From positions 1 through 56,183 of the forward strand of contig DXJV01000061.1 of NCBI GenBank assembly GCA_019056785.1: a DNA stretch of 56,183 bases, in the 5' to 3' direction. The translations under genes and the position numbers were made by a program. This DNA comes from Candidatus Heimdallarchaeota archaeon. Lineage in GTDB: Archaea; Asgardarchaeota; Heimdallarchaeia; JABLTI01. Shown piece by piece: positions 9,015 through 16,616 of the stretch; the first letter of the stretch is position 1, and each line of letters begins with the position of its first letter. A model generated the notes under the pieces. It worked only from the letters and a program-made list of their open reading frames with translations. It was not told the DNA's origin and did not search any database.

Positions 9015-9581
9015 TTAAGAGGTAACCTCCAAAGGTTTTGCTTTTTGAGCGTATTTTACCCCCAACTTGAAAGCTTTCTCGTTTAAGGCTTTGAAACGAG
9101 GGGGGACCATACGCAAAGTAGATTTTAACAGAGTTTCTTTATCAATTAAATCATTCAACTCGGCAAAGAAGCCAAGCATGACAATATTTGCAACGATACG
9201 GCGACCCAGTTCTTTTTCGGCAATTGTAGTTGCAGGAAGCTTGTAGATCTTCCCAGCCTTTTTCATACGGTCATCAACCGGCACGAGATCTTCTTCATAG
9301 ATGAAGAGACCACCAGGACGGAGAGAGTCGATATATTTAGTATAGGCCTCTTTACTCATGCAAATGAAAACCTCAGGCTCAATAACGTAGGGATAGTCAA
9401 CAACATCATCGGAAACGACAATATTGCTGGCACTTGCGCCACCACGGCTTTCAGGACCGTAAGATTGAGTTGTGACGCTATGTCGATTGCCAAAAACCGA
9501 AAAGGCAGAGCCAAGAATCTTGCCCATAAGAGCAATTCCTTGACCGCCAAAACCACACAAACGAATTTCATGACGAGTCAT
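9015..9581 (-). CDS. korC: 2-oxoacid:ferredoxin oxidoreductase gamma subunit (KorC-like)
   Basis: This 188-residue protein is the gamma subunit of a pyruvate/2-oxoglutarate-type ferredoxin oxidoreductase. Its N-terminal IRLCGFGGQGIALMGKI is the family hallmark, followed by TQSYGPESRGGASASNIV, both typical of this subunit. It sits 9 nt after korB and abuts hdrA, so it is probably co-transcribed with both. The substrate cannot be read from this subunit. 2-oxoglutarate is favoured because all four subunits are separate chains in the KorDABC style, but branched-chain 2-oxoacids remain possible. Confidence 0.92.
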   Translation of the reverse strand: MTRHEIRLCGFGGQGIALMGKILGSAFSVFGNRHSVTTQSYGPESRGGASASNIVVSDDVVDYPYVIEPEVFICMSKEAYTKYIDSLRPGGLFIYEEDLVPVDDRMKKAGKIYKLPATTIAEKELGRRIVANIVMLGFFAELNDLIDKETLLKSTLRMVPPRFKALNEKAFKLGVKYAQKAKPLEVTS

Positions 9582-9590
9582 TTAGTTCAC

Positions 9591-10457
9591 CTATTTGGGA
9601 GATGATTTTTGATGAACGCGTTCAACGCGATCCTCTAAAGTAGGCTGAATCGGTTTGTTAATGAATTTGCCGACAACAATATCTTGCCCCAAAACAATGG
9701 GAACTTCTTTGGGGTCAATGTTATGTTTAATAACAGTCTTTTCATTGAAATAACGAAGCATTTTAAGGCCGGTATCAAACTCATTTCGGCGACCAAAGGT
9801 GGTAGGACAAGCGGAAATAACTTCAATAAAGGAGAAACCAGGACGGAGGAGAGCCTCTTCAATGGATTCTTGAAGACGACGAACATTAAGAGAAGTCCAG
9901 CGAGCAACATAAGAAGCACCGGCAGAATAAACAAGATGACAGAGATTAAAAGGAGTCTCAACATTTCCATAAGGACTGGTAGAGGACCAAGAATTAGTGG
10001 GAGTAGTGGGCGCCAACTGACCGCCAGTCATGCCATATATAAAGTTATTGGCACAAATTACCGTTATATCTGCATTTCTTCTTGCGGCATGAATGATATG
10101 ATTTCCCCCAATTGCGAATAAGTCTCCATCTCCTGAGAAAACCACAACTTTCAAGTCTGGATTTGCTAAGGACAAGCCTATTGCGAATGGGATGGCTCTT
10201 CCATGTGTTGTATGGAAAACATCGAGATTGATATAACCCGATGCTCTTCCGGTACAGCCTATCCCCGATACTACGGCAATCTTTTTCGTGTCCAATCCAG
10301 ACTTTGCTACTGCCTGGACAAAACACGACAAAATACTCCCCAATCCACACCCGCTACACCACACATGTGGCAATCGATCTCGTCGAAGCAGGTCATCCAT
10401 TGGGTGCTTTTTTGCTTCTACTAGTTCATCTTTTACTTTGGTTTCAACTGAGGTCAT
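9591..10457 (-). CDS. korB: 2-oxoacid:ferredoxin oxidoreductase beta subunit, TPP-binding (KorB-like)
   Basis: This 288-residue subunit binds thiamine diphosphate. CSGCGLG near the N-terminus and the metal/diphosphate segment VVFSGDGDLFAIGGNHI followed by NNFIYGMTGGQ are the family signatures. A GGTGA ribosome binding sequence precedes the ATG by 7 nt. The gene is separated from korA by 340 bp, unusual for a kor operon, and may have its own promoter. Codon choice changes inside the gene. Upstream of about position 10,030 third positions are mixed, with many A and G. The remaining 3' half ends almost every codon in T or C (CGT, CTT, TCT, GGT, ACT), as in korC and much of hdrA. This could be a recombination junction or an assembly chimera. 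Confidence 0.93.
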   Translation of the reverse strand: MTSVETKVKDELVEAKKHPMDDLLRRDRLPHVWCSGCGLGSILSCFVQAVAKSGLDTKKIAVVSGIGCTGRASGYINLDVFHTTHGRAIPFAIGLSLANPDLKVVVFSGDGDLFAIGGNHIIHAARRNADITVICANNFIYGMTGGQLAPTTPTNSWSSTSPYGNVETPFNLCHLVYSAGASYVARWTSLNVRRLQESIEEALLRPGFSFIEVISACPTTFGRRNEFDTGLKMLRYFNEKTVIKHNIDPKEVPIVLGQDIVVGKFINKPIQPTLEDRVERVHQKSSPK

Positions 10458-10797
10458 TATTTTTCACCTAACCTCTGGTAAAATAAATAAAAAGGATGAC
10501 TTCTTTTATCATCTCTTTTTGAAGAATGAATAATGGTAATGAGTCTTTTTACCGACATTGTACTGCATCGATGAAGTTTTCCGAAATGCACATTTTTCTT
10601 CTTAAAAAGTATTTTCATACCTAATAAAATCAAACAGTTCTTCCTTCTCATAAGAAATTGTTTGCTTTTCCCTTTAGCAGGAAACTGAAAAAAGAGCTCC
10701 TTTTTCTCCCCTCCTAGCATGCTATATTGCCTTCTCTCCCAACTCAACTTGTAGCTATTCCTCCGGTTTTTATGAAAAAAAGAAAGCTGAGAGGCGG
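10458..10797 (-). promoter_or_regulatory. 340-bp intergenic region between korA and korB, possible korB promoter
   Basis: No convincing gene lies in this AT-rich gap. A frame of 114 codons crosses it on the minus strand, but its product is basic and unlike any family I know. Reading the minus strand, an AT-rich TATA-like element (near 10,477-10,492) lies about 25-35 nt before the korB start, and the GGTGA ribosome binding sequence follows. Transcription of korB-korC-hdrA and the hydrogenase genes could start here, separately from korD-korA. Confidence 0.3.
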
Positions 10798-11967
10798 TCA
10801 TTTATTTTTGCTTGCCTCTTTAATTTTCTCGAATATTTCTGTTGGCGTATGTACGCTTCCGCCCAGCTTGCTTGAAAGTATCACCGGAATGTCTCTTGCT
10901 GCTGCTTCTTTCACTTCTTTGATGACTTGTCCATTATTTATTTCTGCCACCACAATTACATCCACTTTCTTGGAATACTCTCTTAATACCGGAATTGGGA
11001 ATGGCCAAATAGTTATCAAACGTAACAATCCTGCTTTGATTCCCTTCTTTCGAGCGAGATCGACTGCTCCTTTTGCTGACCGTGAGGTAATACCGTAGGA
11101 AACCACCAGTATCTTTGCATCTGACGTTTTGTATTCCTCAATTCTCCGAATTTTTTCTTCGTTCAATAGTATTTTGTCGCACAACCGCTTTACTAATTTC
11201 TCCTGCGCGTCTGCGTTGATTTCCGGGTAGCCTCGTTCATCATGTGTTAATCCCGTGACAAACACATTGTATCCTTCTCCTGCCGTGGCCATTGGAGGAA
11301 TCAAATCATCATCAGGCTTGTATGGCAAATAGTTTTTCTTGGAGCCTTTGGGCTTCTTTCGATTTATGACTTTTATCTTGCTTTTTGGTGGGATGACAAC
11401 CTTTTCGAACATGTGGCAAATGGATTCATCTGTTAGCATGATTACTGGGACACGATATTGCTCTGCCAGATTGAATGCTTCTATAGATAGATCAAATGCT
11501 TCTTGCACTGAATTTGGTGATACAGCGATTATTTCATAATCACCATGTGACCCCCATCTTGCTTGCATGACATCTCCTTGTCCGACTAAGGTGGGCAAGC
11601 CTGTTGAAGGGCCACCTCGCTGAACATTTACGATTAAACAAGGTGTTTCGGTCATAGCGCCTAAACCGATGTTCTCCATCATTAGTGAGATCCCCGGCCC
11701 AGAAGTTGCCGTCATTGCCTTTTTACCGCCCCAAGATGCCCCTAACACAGCTGCTATGGATCCTAATTCGTCTTCCATCTGAATGAAGACACCATTTACT
11801 TGTGGAAGCCGATAAGACATTCTCTCGGCAATTTCACTCGAGGGAGTGATAGGATAACCTCCAAAAAAGCGGCAGCCGGCAGCAAGGCAACCTTCAGCTA
11901 TGGCCACGTTCCCACTGATGAAATGCTGCCCGGTTAAAACGTCTTTTGCAGATGCTTTTTTACTCAT
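10798..11967 (-). CDS. korA: 2-oxoacid:ferredoxin oxidoreductase alpha subunit (KorA-like)
   Basis: This 389-residue subunit belongs to the pyruvate:ferredoxin oxidoreductase alpha family (domain I plus the core domain). The N-terminal GCRFFGGYPITPSSEIAE and the downstream TSGPGISLMMENIG, then VQRGGPSTGLPT, are diagnostic. Domain order and length fit KorA, which lacks the extra gamma domain found fused in some Kor/Ior proteins. It follows korD by 23 nt. With korB, korC and korD it would oxidise a 2-oxoacid plus CoA to an acyl-CoA and reduce ferredoxin. Confidence 0.93.
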   Translation of the reverse strand: MSKKASAKDVLTGQHFISGNVAIAEGCLAAGCRFFGGYPITPSSEIAERMSYRLPQVNGVFIQMEDELGSIAAVLGASWGGKKAMTATSGPGISLMMENIGLGAMTETPCLIVNVQRGGPSTGLPTLVGQGDVMQARWGSHGDYEIIAVSPNSVQEAFDLSIEAFNLAEQYRVPVIMLTDESICHMFEKVVIPPKSKIKVINRKKPKGSKKNYLPYKPDDDLIPPMATAGEGYNVFVTGLTHDERGYPEINADAQEKLVKRLCDKILLNEEKIRRIEEYKTSDAKILVVSYGITSRSAKGAVDLARKKGIKAGLLRLITIWPFPIPVLREYSKKVDVIVVAEINNGQVIKEVKEAAARDIPVILSSKLGGSVHTPTEIFEKIKEASKNK

Positions 11968-11990
11968 TTACTTTCGCCTTGGTTCAATTG

Positions 11991-12305
11991 TTATTTTTTT
12001 TCTTTCTTTTTGTTCGCGGCTTTGTCACCGCCCTCTTCTATTTTCTCGAGGAAAATTGAAAATTCTGGGCATATCAATTCACAAAAACCGCACTTCGCGC
12101 AATCATCCATCGTTGCGCCATCCTTTAATTTTGGTGGGTGATACCCCTTTGCATTGAACTCACTTGAGCTCTCCAAAATCTGCGTCGGACAAAATGTAAT
12201 GCAGAACAAACAGCCTTTACATCTATCCTTAACAATACGCAATTGCCATTTTTCCTGTTTCTCAAATTCCGGAGGTATAAAAGATATTGCTTTTTTCGCT
12301 GTCAT
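11991..12305 (-). CDS. korD: 2-oxoacid:ferredoxin oxidoreductase delta subunit, 2x[4Fe-4S] ferredoxin (KorD-like)
   Basis: This small ferredoxin subunit has two complete cluster motifs, CKGCLFCITFCP and CAKCGFCELICP, separated by about 35 residues. It is the first gene of the kor-hdr-mvh-frd run. I chose the ATG at 12,305 (104 residues). An in-frame TTG at 12,317 would add four residues but is a weaker start. The tail is lysine-rich. The DELTA assignment rests on the two clusters, the size and the position before korA. Confidence 0.9.
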   Translation of the reverse strand: MTAKKAISFIPPEFEKQEKWQLRIVKDRCKGCLFCITFCPTQILESSSEFNAKGYHPPKLKDGATMDDCAKCGFCELICPEFSIFLEKIEEGGDKAANKKKEKK

Positions 12306-12317
12306 TTGCAAACGCAA

Positions 12318-12686
12318 CAGTAAAGGTTAGTGAACGACTCTTAGAAAACTTTCCATTAAAAAATTATTCGATATGATTCACTTTTGTAGTGAATAAATTA
12401 CTTTCCCGAGAAGCTAATAATAAAGCAGCAGATCTTCTGAAAAGAATAGCCGAAGAAATTATATTGCGGGTAGTTCTTACGAGTCTGGATAGAACATATG
12501 ATGGCAGAGTATTGTACCTACTATGCTTTGTCTATATAAATACGGTATGTAAAGAATGTAAGGTATGTAAAGAATGTAAGGTATGTAAAGAATGTAAGGT
12601 ATGTAAAGAATGTAAGGTATGTAAAGAATGTAAGGTATGTAAAGAATGTAAGGATGGTCATAAAAATACTAATGCCTTTCTCTTTT
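12318..12686. other. Intergenic region upstream of the kor-hdr-mvh run
   Basis: This 369-bp gap separates the korD start from the 3' end of the GTPase gene; both are on the minus strand. It contains the six-unit 18-bp tandem repeat described separately. A plus-strand frame of 101 codons from a GTG at 12,389 crosses the whole gap and reads the repeats as a cysteine/lysine peptide. Its first half resembles no family I recognise. A TATA-like string lies at 12,532-12,541 on the plus strand, just before the repeats. I treat the region as regulatory or repeat DNA rather than as a confirmed gene. Confidence 0.5.
12545..12652. repeat. Six perfect tandem copies of an 18-bp unit
   Basis: The unit GTATGTAAAGAATGTAAG is repeated six times without a mismatch (12,545-12,562, then every 18 bp to 12,652). 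Each unit has internal half-similarity: GTATGTAAA and GAATGTAAG differ at two positions. In the plus-strand frame it encodes Val-Cys-Lys-Glu-Cys-Lys. Because 18 is a multiple of three, copy number can change without breaking that frame. The array lies about 240-340 bp upstream of korD. It has no spacers, so it is not a CRISPR array. Confidence 0.97.
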
Positions 12687-13616
12687 TCAGTTAGCAACAT
12701 CCAGAGGATAGAGAAGTGTAATAGTCTTTTTTAAGCTTTCAGGGGTAGTGCAATAATCTTTGACGAGTTGCAGAATATTCTTGGCGATTTGTATTGCTCG
12801 TGGCACAGAATCATTTTGATTGACAATCAGAGCAATAACATAGCCCTTTTGCTTCACTAAAACAATTTTGTATTTATTGTGTTCTGTCACTTCTTCAGCC
12901 GTCTTATGTATGCGCATCACCCGAGAGAAAATAGTTGCCTTTCTTCTGATGTGATGTATTGTTGTAATTAACGAAAGGTCAGGCTTAGGGGTAAGAATTA
13001 CGTCCATTAGATCGCTTGTCTCTTCACAGAGGGTTACACAGGCTGCAATATGAACATAATCGATTATTCTTTCACGTTGTTTAAAGAGCGTTTTAGTCAG
13101 CCATTCTTCTATGGTGTACATGCCTTCACCAGTTTTCGCAGAAAATTTAAAGAGGTCGCAATGACAGCGGGTCCTCTTATCAAGCTCCACAACTTCTAAA
13201 GTGTCAAGTAATTCATCAATTGAAATTGACTTGCTTGAATCTGCCTTTGAACCAAGAATCAACAGTCGGTCGGGTAAAACCTCCTCAATTAAAGCCCATA
13301 ACAGTTGCTTATTAAGAGTGAGATGAGCACGGTCTGTGGAATCAACAATAAAAAATAGAACATTCGCACCTAAAATAGCTCGCTTCCATAACGAATGGTC
13401 GCTTGGGAGGGAGTCTATAATATCCCAAGTCAATAAAGTAAGATTCTCATGTACATAGAGCTTCAAACCTAAAGATTCTTGCGTGGATATTTGAAGAAAA
13501 TCTTCAGTTTGCAAAATACGTTTAACTAACTCGGTCTTCCCAGCATTTTTTAACCCAATAATTGCAATTGAAATTTTGTTCTTAACTTTAGAGATTAAAG
13601 TTTTCAAGGAAGACAT
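12687..13616 (-). CDS. Arf-like small GTPase with extra C-terminal domain
   Basis: This 309-residue protein starts with an Arf/Ras-superfamily G domain. The P-loop reads IGLKNAGKTE (residues 20-29), very close to the Arf GLDNAGKT signature. The switch II region is WDIIDSLPSDH at 64-74, so the usual DxGGQ is lost and the catalytic glutamine is not evident. G4 reads GSKAD (122-126) in place of NKxD, and G5 is SAK (159-161). Residues 188-309 form an additional alpha/beta domain of unknown type; its size and hydrophobic pattern would suit a longin- or roadblock-like fold. Many such GTPases are known from Asgard archaea, where roadblock and longin partners are common. Slow or absent GTP hydrolysis is an inference from the altered motifs. 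The next gene downstream encodes a proline-rich membrane protein. Confidence 0.8.
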   Translation of the reverse strand: MSSLKTLISKVKNKISIAIIGLKNAGKTELVKRILQTEDFLQISTQESLGLKLYVHENLTLLTWDIIDSLPSDHSLWKRAILGANVLFFIVDSTDRAHLTLNKQLLWALIEEVLPDRLLILGSKADSSKSISIDELLDTLEVVELDKRTRCHCDLFKFSAKTGEGMYTIEEWLTKTLFKQRERIIDYVHIAACVTLCEETSDLMDVILTPKPDLSLITTIHHIRRKATIFSRVMRIHKTAEEVTEHNKYKIVLVKQKGYVIALIVNQNDSVPRAIQIAKNILQLVKDYCTTPESLKKTITLLYPLDVAN

Positions 13617-13685
13617 TTTACTACAAACACACTCTCAAGTCAATCTTTAACAACTGTTCGCCAACAGGAGGCATTTTACACAAAA

Positions 13686-13752
13686 GAAGAAAAAGGCTAG
13701 AAGAAGAGGGACAACCCTCTATCCTGTTTATTCTGATGACAAAAAAGTCATC
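13686..13752 (-). terminator. Double hairpin after the proline-rich gene
   Basis: Reading the minus strand, the stop codon of the proline-rich gene is followed by GATGAC-TTTTTT-GTCATC (13,735-13,752). A second hairpin, AGAGGG-TTGT-CCCTCT (13,705-13,720), comes next, and then a pyrimidine-rich tract. The first stem touches the last base of the stop codon. This is consistent with a transcript 3' end. Confidence 0.45.
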
Positions 13753-14798
13753 TAACCTTCTTCGCTCATAAATTTCTTTAGACGAGCCAATTCTCGCAAC
13801 ATTTCCATTCTTAGTCCACTGATACTTTGGGTATCACTGTCGCTAGTAGCCGGAGCTGTGCCGGGTGAAGAAACACTTGTTGCTGTTGGAACAGGCGGGG
13901 GAACTAAATCAGAGGTTGTTGGAGGAGCAACTCGAGAGGGAGATGTTGTGGGGGCTTTTGGTGGCATGGGTGGTGTTGAAACTGTAGGAGGAGCGATGCT
14001 CGGTGGGACGACTGTCGTGGGCTTAGCAGTAGGAGGACCAACAGTGGGGATCTTAGGCGGTGTGGGAATCGGTGAAGAGGGTTTTGTTGGCGGAGTGCCC
14101 ATTTTAGGCGGCGCGGCAGTAGGAACCTTCGGAATGGAAGATACTCCTGATTGAGCTGTTGGAGGGGCACTGCGTCGAACCGGCGGGGCCGTGGCCGGAA
14201 TGCCCGGTGTTGGACTTGGAGGAGGGGGTGGAGGGGTCCTTTTTGAGGTAGGAGCTTTCGGCATAACTTTACCACGAATCCGATCTCTACTTTGCTCTAG
14301 TGTCTCAGCCAATGATTGGTATTCTTGAGCACCAGAACGCCGTTTCATATCGGAATCGATCTTTGCAATTCGTTGTTTATAGCGATTTGTTAAGGTACTT
14401 GCCACACGGGAACTTATCCGTTTATTTTTACTTGCGTCTTTTACTGCTGAAAGAGCAGTGCTGGCCGCCACACGTTCTATTGAAAGAATTGCCATAACTT
14501 CTTTTGGATCAGCATTTGTTGTCCCTGTGTCCAGCGATTGATCTGAAGACGCTAACGCCGCCAAAGCTGAAACGTCGACAGCTTTTTTCTTCTTCTTAGA
14601 AGTAGCAATCCATATAATGACTAAAATTATCACAAGGCCTAGCCAAACAAATGATGCCCAAATCATGGCATTAAGTGAGACATTAGGTACGATTTCGGGT
14701 AGATCGATTTTATCTATAAATGACAACAATATTTGCCCCTTTTTTATTTTGTATATTCTTTTTCTGGTAAAGGATAATTCTCCGTTTTTTATAATCAA
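13752..14798 (-). CDS. Single-pass membrane protein with long proline-rich domain
   Basis: I do not recognise a named family. One hydrophobic segment (about residues 46-66) is followed by a KKKKK cluster, so the bulk of the protein should be cytoplasmic. Residues 95-180 look helical and charged. Residues 180-312 are extremely rich in proline, with a run of six prolines at 189-194 and many PP and PxxP motifs. The last 20 or so residues (RMEMLRELARLKKFM) could form an amphipathic helix. An alternative start is M45, directly before the membrane segment. Such polyproline stretches bind profilin, SH3 or WW domains in eukaryotes, and Asgard profilins are known to bind polyproline. A role as a membrane-tethered ligand beside the GTPase is inference only. 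Confidence 0.7.
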   Translation of the reverse strand: MIIKNGELSFTRKRIYKIKKGQILLSFIDKIDLPEIVPNVSLNAMIWASFVWLGLVIILVIIWIATSKKKKKAVDVSALAALASSDQSLDTGTTNADPKEVMAILSIERVAASTALSAVKDASKNKRISSRVASTLTNRYKQRIAKIDSDMKRRSGAQEYQSLAETLEQSRDRIRGKVMPKAPTSKRTPPPPPPSPTPGIPATAPPVRRSAPPTAQSGVSSIPKVPTAAPPKMGTPPTKPSSPIPTPPKIPTVGPPTAKPTTVVPPSIAPPTVSTPPMPPKAPTTSPSRVAPPTTSDLVPPPVPTATSVSSPGTAPATSDSDTQSISGLRMEMLRELARLKKFMSEEG

Positions 14799-14866
14799 TT
14801 TAACTGCTCAATTTAATGTTGTTGACAGTTAAACGTTAATATTAGCTTGTAGGTTATTGATTGAGT

Positions 14867-14898
14867 TAAACCTTGGTTACATCTCTAACTAAGGTTTA
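14867..14898. other. Hairpin with 12-bp stem, 8-nt loop
   Basis: TAAACCTTGGTT pairs with AACTAAGGTTTA around the loop ACATCTCT. Only one position is a G-T pair; all the others are Watson-Crick. It lies 69 nt upstream of the start of the minus-strand proline-rich gene. It could be an operator dyad or an RNA structure in that gene's leader. Confidence 0.6.
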
Positions 14899-15046
14899 TT
14901 TCCTATCGAAACTAACTACAAACTCTTTATTAATTATTGTGTTTATGACATAAAAAAATCATTTGCTCTGGTTTTTATATTTGAATCCTATTTTGCCCGA
15001 CGAAACCCCTTTATGGCGAGAGAAAAAGGCAGAAAAAGACTCTAAT

Positions 15047-15055
15047 CTTATAAAG
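15047..15055 (+). promoter_or_regulatory. Archaeal TATA box for the NSUN-type methyltransferase
   Basis: CTTATAAAG matches the archaeal TATA consensus. Transcription would start about 26 nt downstream near 15,077. This excludes the in-frame GTG at 15,055 as a start and favours the ATG codons at 15,091/15,094, which follow GGGAGA. Confidence 0.55.
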
Positions 15056-15090
15056 TGTATTCTTTTTTATTTAAAAATGACTGGGAGAAG

Positions 15091-16062
15091 ATGATGAAGA
15101 ACGACAATATCGCTACTGTTTTGGCAAGAGAATATGGCTATCATATTGGAATTATTGAACGCTTTATTAGCTATTTTGGGCTAGAGACAACCAAAAAAAT
15201 GCTGGAAGCATATAATGTCCCCCTCAAAAAAACAATTAGATGTAATACTCTAAAATACTCACCTCAAGAACTATTAGAAAGGTTAGAAAGAAAAGGGTTT
15301 CAATTAGAGAAAAGCCCATATTATGACTTAGGGTTTGTTATTCTTGCAGAACCTTTTCCATTAGGAGCAACAACAGAATATTTACTGGGGGGGTATTTCA
15401 TTCAATCCCAAGCCTCCTGGCTTCCTGTGCTTGCTTTAGAGGTTCAGCCGGGGGAGTTTATTATTGACTTTGCTGCAGCACCAGGTGGAAAGGCAACACA
15501 CATAGCTCAGCTAATGGAAAATCAAGGAGTTTTACTTTGTTTAGAGATCTCGAGGGAACGAATGAAGGCTCTGCGATCCAATTTAACTCGATGCGGAGTA
15601 AAAAATGTCATAACTAAGCGGATGGATAGCACAAGTTTCTGGGAACTCAACATTAAAGCAGATAAAATATTATTAGATGCCCCATGCACAGGTGAAGGCT
15701 TAATGGCGGTTGATCTCGACAGGAGGAAGAAGAGCGTGAAAAGTGATATGGAGCGATTGAATGAAATCCAAAAAGAACTTTTCGCATCCGCACTTCACTC
15801 TCTAAAAAAAGGAGGCGTTTTAGTTTATTCAACGTGTTCTACGGCACCAGAAGAAAATGAAAAAGTTATTGAGTGGGCTCTTGAAGAGTTTCCTATAGAA
15901 ATCCTTGAATTGCAGATTTCCAATATTGCTCCTGGTTTGCAAAAAGTCGTAAAAGAGGAATTCCAACCGGCAATACGAAAAACGGGGAGGTTATTCCCAC
16001 ATCTTCACGGAACCGAGGGATTTTTTGTGTGTAAGATCCAATTGGAGGAGGAAATAGACTAA
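15091..16062 (+). CDS. NOL1/NOP2/Sun-family RNA (cytosine-5) methyltransferase
   Basis: This enzyme uses S-adenosylmethionine to methylate cytosine C5 in tRNA or rRNA. The SAM site DFAAAPGGKATHIAQL, the motif IV DAPCTGEG with its release cysteine, and the motif VI STCSTAPEENE with the catalytic cysteine are all visible. The chain is about 320 residues, typical of the archaeal form. I start it at the ATG at 15,091 (15,094 is equally possible) because the TATA box overlaps the more upstream GTG. The PUA-domain gene begins at the base after its stop codon, so the two are almost certainly co-translated and may act on the same RNA. Confidence 0.92.
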   Translation: MMKNDNIATVLAREYGYHIGIIERFISYFGLETTKKMLEAYNVPLKKTIRCNTLKYSPQELLERLERKGFQLEKSPYYDLGFVILAEPFPLGATTEYLLGGYFIQSQASWLPVLALEVQPGEFIIDFAAAPGGKATHIAQLMENQGVLLCLEISRERMKALRSNLTRCGVKNVITKRMDSTSFWELNIKADKILLDAPCTGEGLMAVDLDRRKKSVKSDMERLNEIQKELFASALHSLKKGGVLVYSTCSTAPEENEKVIEWALEEFPIEILELQISNIAPGLQKVVKEEFQPAIRKTGRLFPHLHGTEGFFVCKIQLEEEID

Positions 16063-16608
16063 ATGAGTTTAGTGTTCAGAGAACTAACTAATGAAGAAGA
16101 AACAATTCTTCAAACAGAATTAGATTATTGGTTAGAAGAAAAAGAGCTATTGAGTTTTAAAAAGGAGAACAGCTTTCTTATTGCTGAAGGAAAATGGTGC
16201 GAGCTTGTAATTACAACAAAAAACGTTGAAAGGTTCTTCAAAGAGAATGCCCAAATAAGCCCTTATTCTATAGGAATCACTTTTGGCGAAATTAAAAACA
16301 GAAAAATTCTTTTGTCGCTTGGAGGAGCAGAGGAACTCTGCACGATAAGTAGAAAAAAACTAAGAATAAATGAAACTGCTGAACAATTGTTCCTTTACCA
16401 AAGAGATATTTTGAGTAAATCTATCATCGGGTATCCAACGCATGTAAACAAAGGGCAGAAAATTTTAGTGACAAACCCACAGGGTGATTGTTTAGGGGTC
16501 GGTCAACTGCTTCTCTCCAGAGAAGAAGTAGCAAGAGTAGAAAATGCAGAGAAAATAGCCGTCAAAAATCTGAAAGATTTGGGGTGGTATCTTCGGAAAG
16601 GAAAATAA
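16063..16608 (+). CDS. PUA-domain RNA-binding protein (partner of the methyltransferase)
   Basis: The 181-residue protein has a poorly conserved N-terminal half and a C-terminal PUA-type RNA-binding segment. The stretch from about residue 120, with VNKGQKILVTNPQGDCLGVGQ, has the turn and glycine pattern of PUA domains. It starts directly at the stop codon of the NSUN-type methyltransferase. In many archaea such a PUA protein or domain accompanies the NOP2/Sun enzyme, so it likely helps target that enzyme's RNA substrate. The exact substrate is unknown. The 3' end faces the FKBP gene 25 nt away, with a strong hairpin between them. Confidence 0.75.
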   Translation: MSLVFRELTNEEETILQTELDYWLEEKELLSFKKENSFLIAEGKWCELVITTKNVERFFKENAQISPYSIGITFGEIKNRKILLSLGGAEELCTISRKKLRINETAEQLFLYQRDILSKSIIGYPTHVNKGQKILVTNPQGDCLGVGQLLLSREEVARVENAEKIAVKNLKDLGWYLRKGK

Positions 16609-16616
16609 AGAGCTAA

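Larger units (their letters stand above)
14799..15090. promoter_or_regulatory. Divergent intergenic region with hairpin and TATA box
   Basis: This region lies between the proline-rich gene (minus) and the RNA methyltransferase gene (plus). It holds a 12-bp hairpin at 14,867-14,898 and a TATA box CTTATAAAG at 15,047-15,055. From that box, plus-strand transcription should begin near 15,077. No other gene is visible. Confidence 0.5.

Noticed and set aside
10457..10801. 114-codon minus-strand frame filling the korA-korB gap
   Set aside because: It overlaps the ends of both flanking kor genes, is very basic and shows no family pattern; it looks like chance coding in AT-rich DNA.
1..12317. Methanogenesis locus
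   Set aside because: Hdr, Mvh, Ftr and Mch occur in non-methanogens; no mcr genes are visible.
12545..12652. Possible CRISPR array
   Set aside because: The 18-bp units are directly adjacent with no spacers, and no cas genes are present.
12389..12694. 101-codon plus-strand frame containing the six CxxC-like repeats
   Set aside because: It starts at a GTG without a clear ribosome binding sequence, the first 50 residues resemble nothing, and it overlaps the 3' end of the GTPase gene. I report the repeat but do not call a gene.
13858..14154. Plus-strand glycine/valine-rich frame
   Set aside because: It is the exact antisense of the proline-rich gene; glycine codons are the complement of proline codons.
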